Part shown: piece by piece, positions 4,450-5,716 of the stretch | Layout: each line of letters opens with the position of its first letter | Position numbering within the stretch: position 1 is the stretch's first letter | DNA from: Chloroflexota bacterium | Lineage (GTDB): Bacteria > Chloroflexota > Dehalococcoidia > Tepidiformales > Tepidiformaceae | NCBI GenBank assembly: GCA_025350285.1 | Contig: JANXYE010000401.1 | Span: 1 to 5,716, forward strand | Length of the DNA: 5,716 nucleotides | Direction of reading: 5' to 3' | Notes under the pieces: model-generated | The model's input: only the letters and a program-made list of their open reading frames with translations | What the model was told of the DNA's origin: nothing | The model's database searches: none | Position numbers and translations under genes: made by a program

Positions 4450-5716
4450 TCATCGTTCGAGAAACTCGGCGGCAGCGTAACCGTGGGCGTCGCCGCCGGG
4501 CGCTTCAACCGGCAACCAGTCGCGTCCGTTGGCCGTGGTCAGCGGGCCCGTCACGCGGAGGAGGACTCCGTCGCTGAAGCAGCCGAAGCTCTCTGCATCG
4601 GTGCTGGGCTTTCCGCGGACGTTGAGGCAGGTAGGCCCGCTGGTGATGCGGGCGAACGGCCAGACCGAGAGGGCGACCGGATACGCGTCGCGGTCAGTGG
4701 GGCGGCGGAGCCCGGCGATGGGGCGGTACTGGCCGGTGGCGAGGTTGAGGATGGCGGCGTCTCCGAGACCTCCGGTCGGCGGACGGTAGCGGTTCACGAT
4801 GAGAAGGTCCGGCGCGAGCCGAGCGACCGGCATGAGGTCGAAATCCCCCCAGGACACGGCGCGCTTGGGTGATTCACTGACGTCCACCTCCACGATGGCG
4901 TGAGCGGCGGCGCCTCCTGGCACATAGGCGAGGAGGATATCGGGCAGGTAGGAAAATTGGCCGCCGGTTCGATCGCTCTGGAGCCCCGTTATGGGGCTCG
5001 CGGAACGCAAAACGCCCCCTGTTTGGTCGAAAACGCCGCCCCTGGCAGTCGTCCAGACGATGGCCCGTCCGTCGAATGGGACCGGGTACGTCTCACCCGG
5101 TCCAACGATAGGAATCCCTGATGGAACCAGGACGCCCCTCCAGGGGAAACCTGACGAATCCGTCGCGCCCGGGAGGCCGAATAAAATCGCCTCACCGAGA
5201 AATCCAACGAGGTAGGCTCCCTCCGCGGGCGGCGGACCGAGATTCGCCCACGTCCCACCTCCATCATCGCTCAGCAGGACGACGTCCTCGGTTGCCCGAG
5301 TCGAGATGAGAGAATGCTTGAAGCAGTCGCCGGAGAGGCAGATGGTCACCGCTATCCGCTGCCTGTCTGGATCGAACGCGAATCCGTAAAGCTTGCCTTC
5401 CAGCGGGAGCTTTCGGAGCACATCTTCGATCACGAGCTCACCGGAACTCAGGGCGTACGCGCGGAGCAGGGTGTCGGGCCTGCCTTCGAGCGGGACTTCG
5501 CCGCCCAGGTAGTAGAGGACGGTGTTGCCGGGGAGCGTAATCGGAGGCCCTTCCTTCATCGCGACCGGGCGGAGGGCGGCGATGGGGTCCGCGGGCGTGG
5601 CGCTGGCGGAGGGTGTCGCTGTCGGCGACGGAGACGGGGACACGGCCGGAGAGGCAGGGGTCGGAGAGGGGCCGTCATCGACCGCGATGGTTGCCGGCGT
5701 GGTCTTCGACCCGCCG
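4450..5716 (-). CDS. Exported protein with Asp-box/propeller-like region and SH3-like domain, partial at 5' end
   Basis: 421 complete codons are visible; the frame stays open to the right edge, so the N-terminus (probably a signal peptide, lipobox or membrane anchor) lies outside. The visible part begins with a Pro/Ser/Thr linker (SPTPASPAV, SPSPSPTATPSASATP) typical of surface proteins. A beta-rich body follows with propeller-like strands (TVLYYLGG, KLYGFAFDPDRQRIAVT) and one Asp box, SDDGGGTW, as in BNR/sialidase-type propellers. The last 64 residues form a bacterial SH3-like domain (CLNVRGKPS...GCFSDGVLLRV...DWLPVEAPGG...GYAAAEFLE). Such domains often bind cell-wall or polysaccharide ligands. 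Cys pairs CLSGDC and C-x15-C in the SH3 region suggest disulfides outside the cytoplasm. A GTG at 5643 could start a 397-residue form, but it is inside the linker and is unlikely. No catalytic residues are recognised; the role is unknown. Confidence 0.8.
   Translation of the reverse strand, partial: GGSKTTPATIAVDDGPSPTPASPAVSPSPSPTATPSASATPADPIAALRPVAMKEGPPITLPGNTVLYYLGGEVPLEGRPDTLLRAYALSSGELVIEDVLRKLPLEGKLYGFAFDPDRQRIAVTICLSGDCFKHSLISTRATEDVVLLSDDGGGTWANLGPPPAEGAYLVGFLGEAILFGLPGATDSSGFPWRGVLVPSGIPIVGPGETYPVPFDGRAIVWTTARGGVFDQTGGVLRSASPITGLQSDRTGGQFSYLPDILLAYVPGGAAAHAIVEVDVSESPKRAVSWGDFDLMPVARLAPDLLIVNRYRPPTGGLGDAAILNLATGQYRPIAGLRRPTDRDAYPVALSVWPFARITSGPTCLNVRGKPSTDAESFGCFSDGVLLRVTGPLTTANGRDWLPVEAPGGDAHGYAAAEFLER

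Noticed and set aside
4483..4872. 129-codon plus-strand frame
   Set aside because: It is antisense to the SH3-like domain and propeller region of the exported protein; no protein-like pattern of its own.
5641..5643. GTG as the start of the exported protein
   Set aside because: It falls within the Pro/Ser/Thr linker, has no Shine-Dalgarno, and the same frame continues open with linker-like residues to the window edge.

Overview
The window is GC-rich (roughly two thirds G+C by eye), densely packed bacterial chromosome. The best lineage clue is the elongation factor Tu at the left edge. Its switch I region ([15 protein letters not shown]) and the longer stretch after GSGLKAL ([14 protein letters not shown]) look like Chloroflexota EF-Tu. 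That assignment is recalled family knowledge and was not tested with a tree. I see no insertion sequence, CRISPR array, rRNA or phage gene.

Left block (1-1340, all minus strand). In transcription order this is tRNA-Thr(TGT), tRNA-Tyr(GTA), tRNA-Thr(GGT) and then tuf, which runs off the left edge. It is the classic bacterial tRNA-tufB translation cluster (thrU-tyrU-glyT-thrT-tufB in E. coli) without the glycine tRNA. Where that tRNA would sit there are two short arrays of degenerate 7-bp units (GCTNNNA). A strong stem-loop with a T-run lies just upstream of the first tRNA.

Middle block (1340-3143). A small minus-strand reading frame (1394-1672) starts like a genuine conserved protein but seems to lose its frame. 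Divergent from it is a plus-strand major facilitator transporter of the OFA/monocarboxylate type. A 13-codon upstream reading frame stops in an ATGA overlap with the transporter start.

Right block (3140-5716, all minus strand). In transcription order there is a large exported protein with a Pro/Ser/Thr linker, an Asp-box propeller-like body and a C-terminal SH3-like domain (5' end outside the window). It is followed by a 106-residue protein of unknown function, a HEPN-domain protein joined to it by a GTGA overlap, and a VOC-family protein resembling methylmalonyl-CoA epimerase. The VOC gene and the transporter converge, with stop codons sharing the four bases CTAA. The unknown protein plus HEPN pair is laid out like a toxin-antitoxin or defence module, but the upstream partner is not a recognisable nucleotidyltransferase. 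It is the nearest thing here to an undescribed system.
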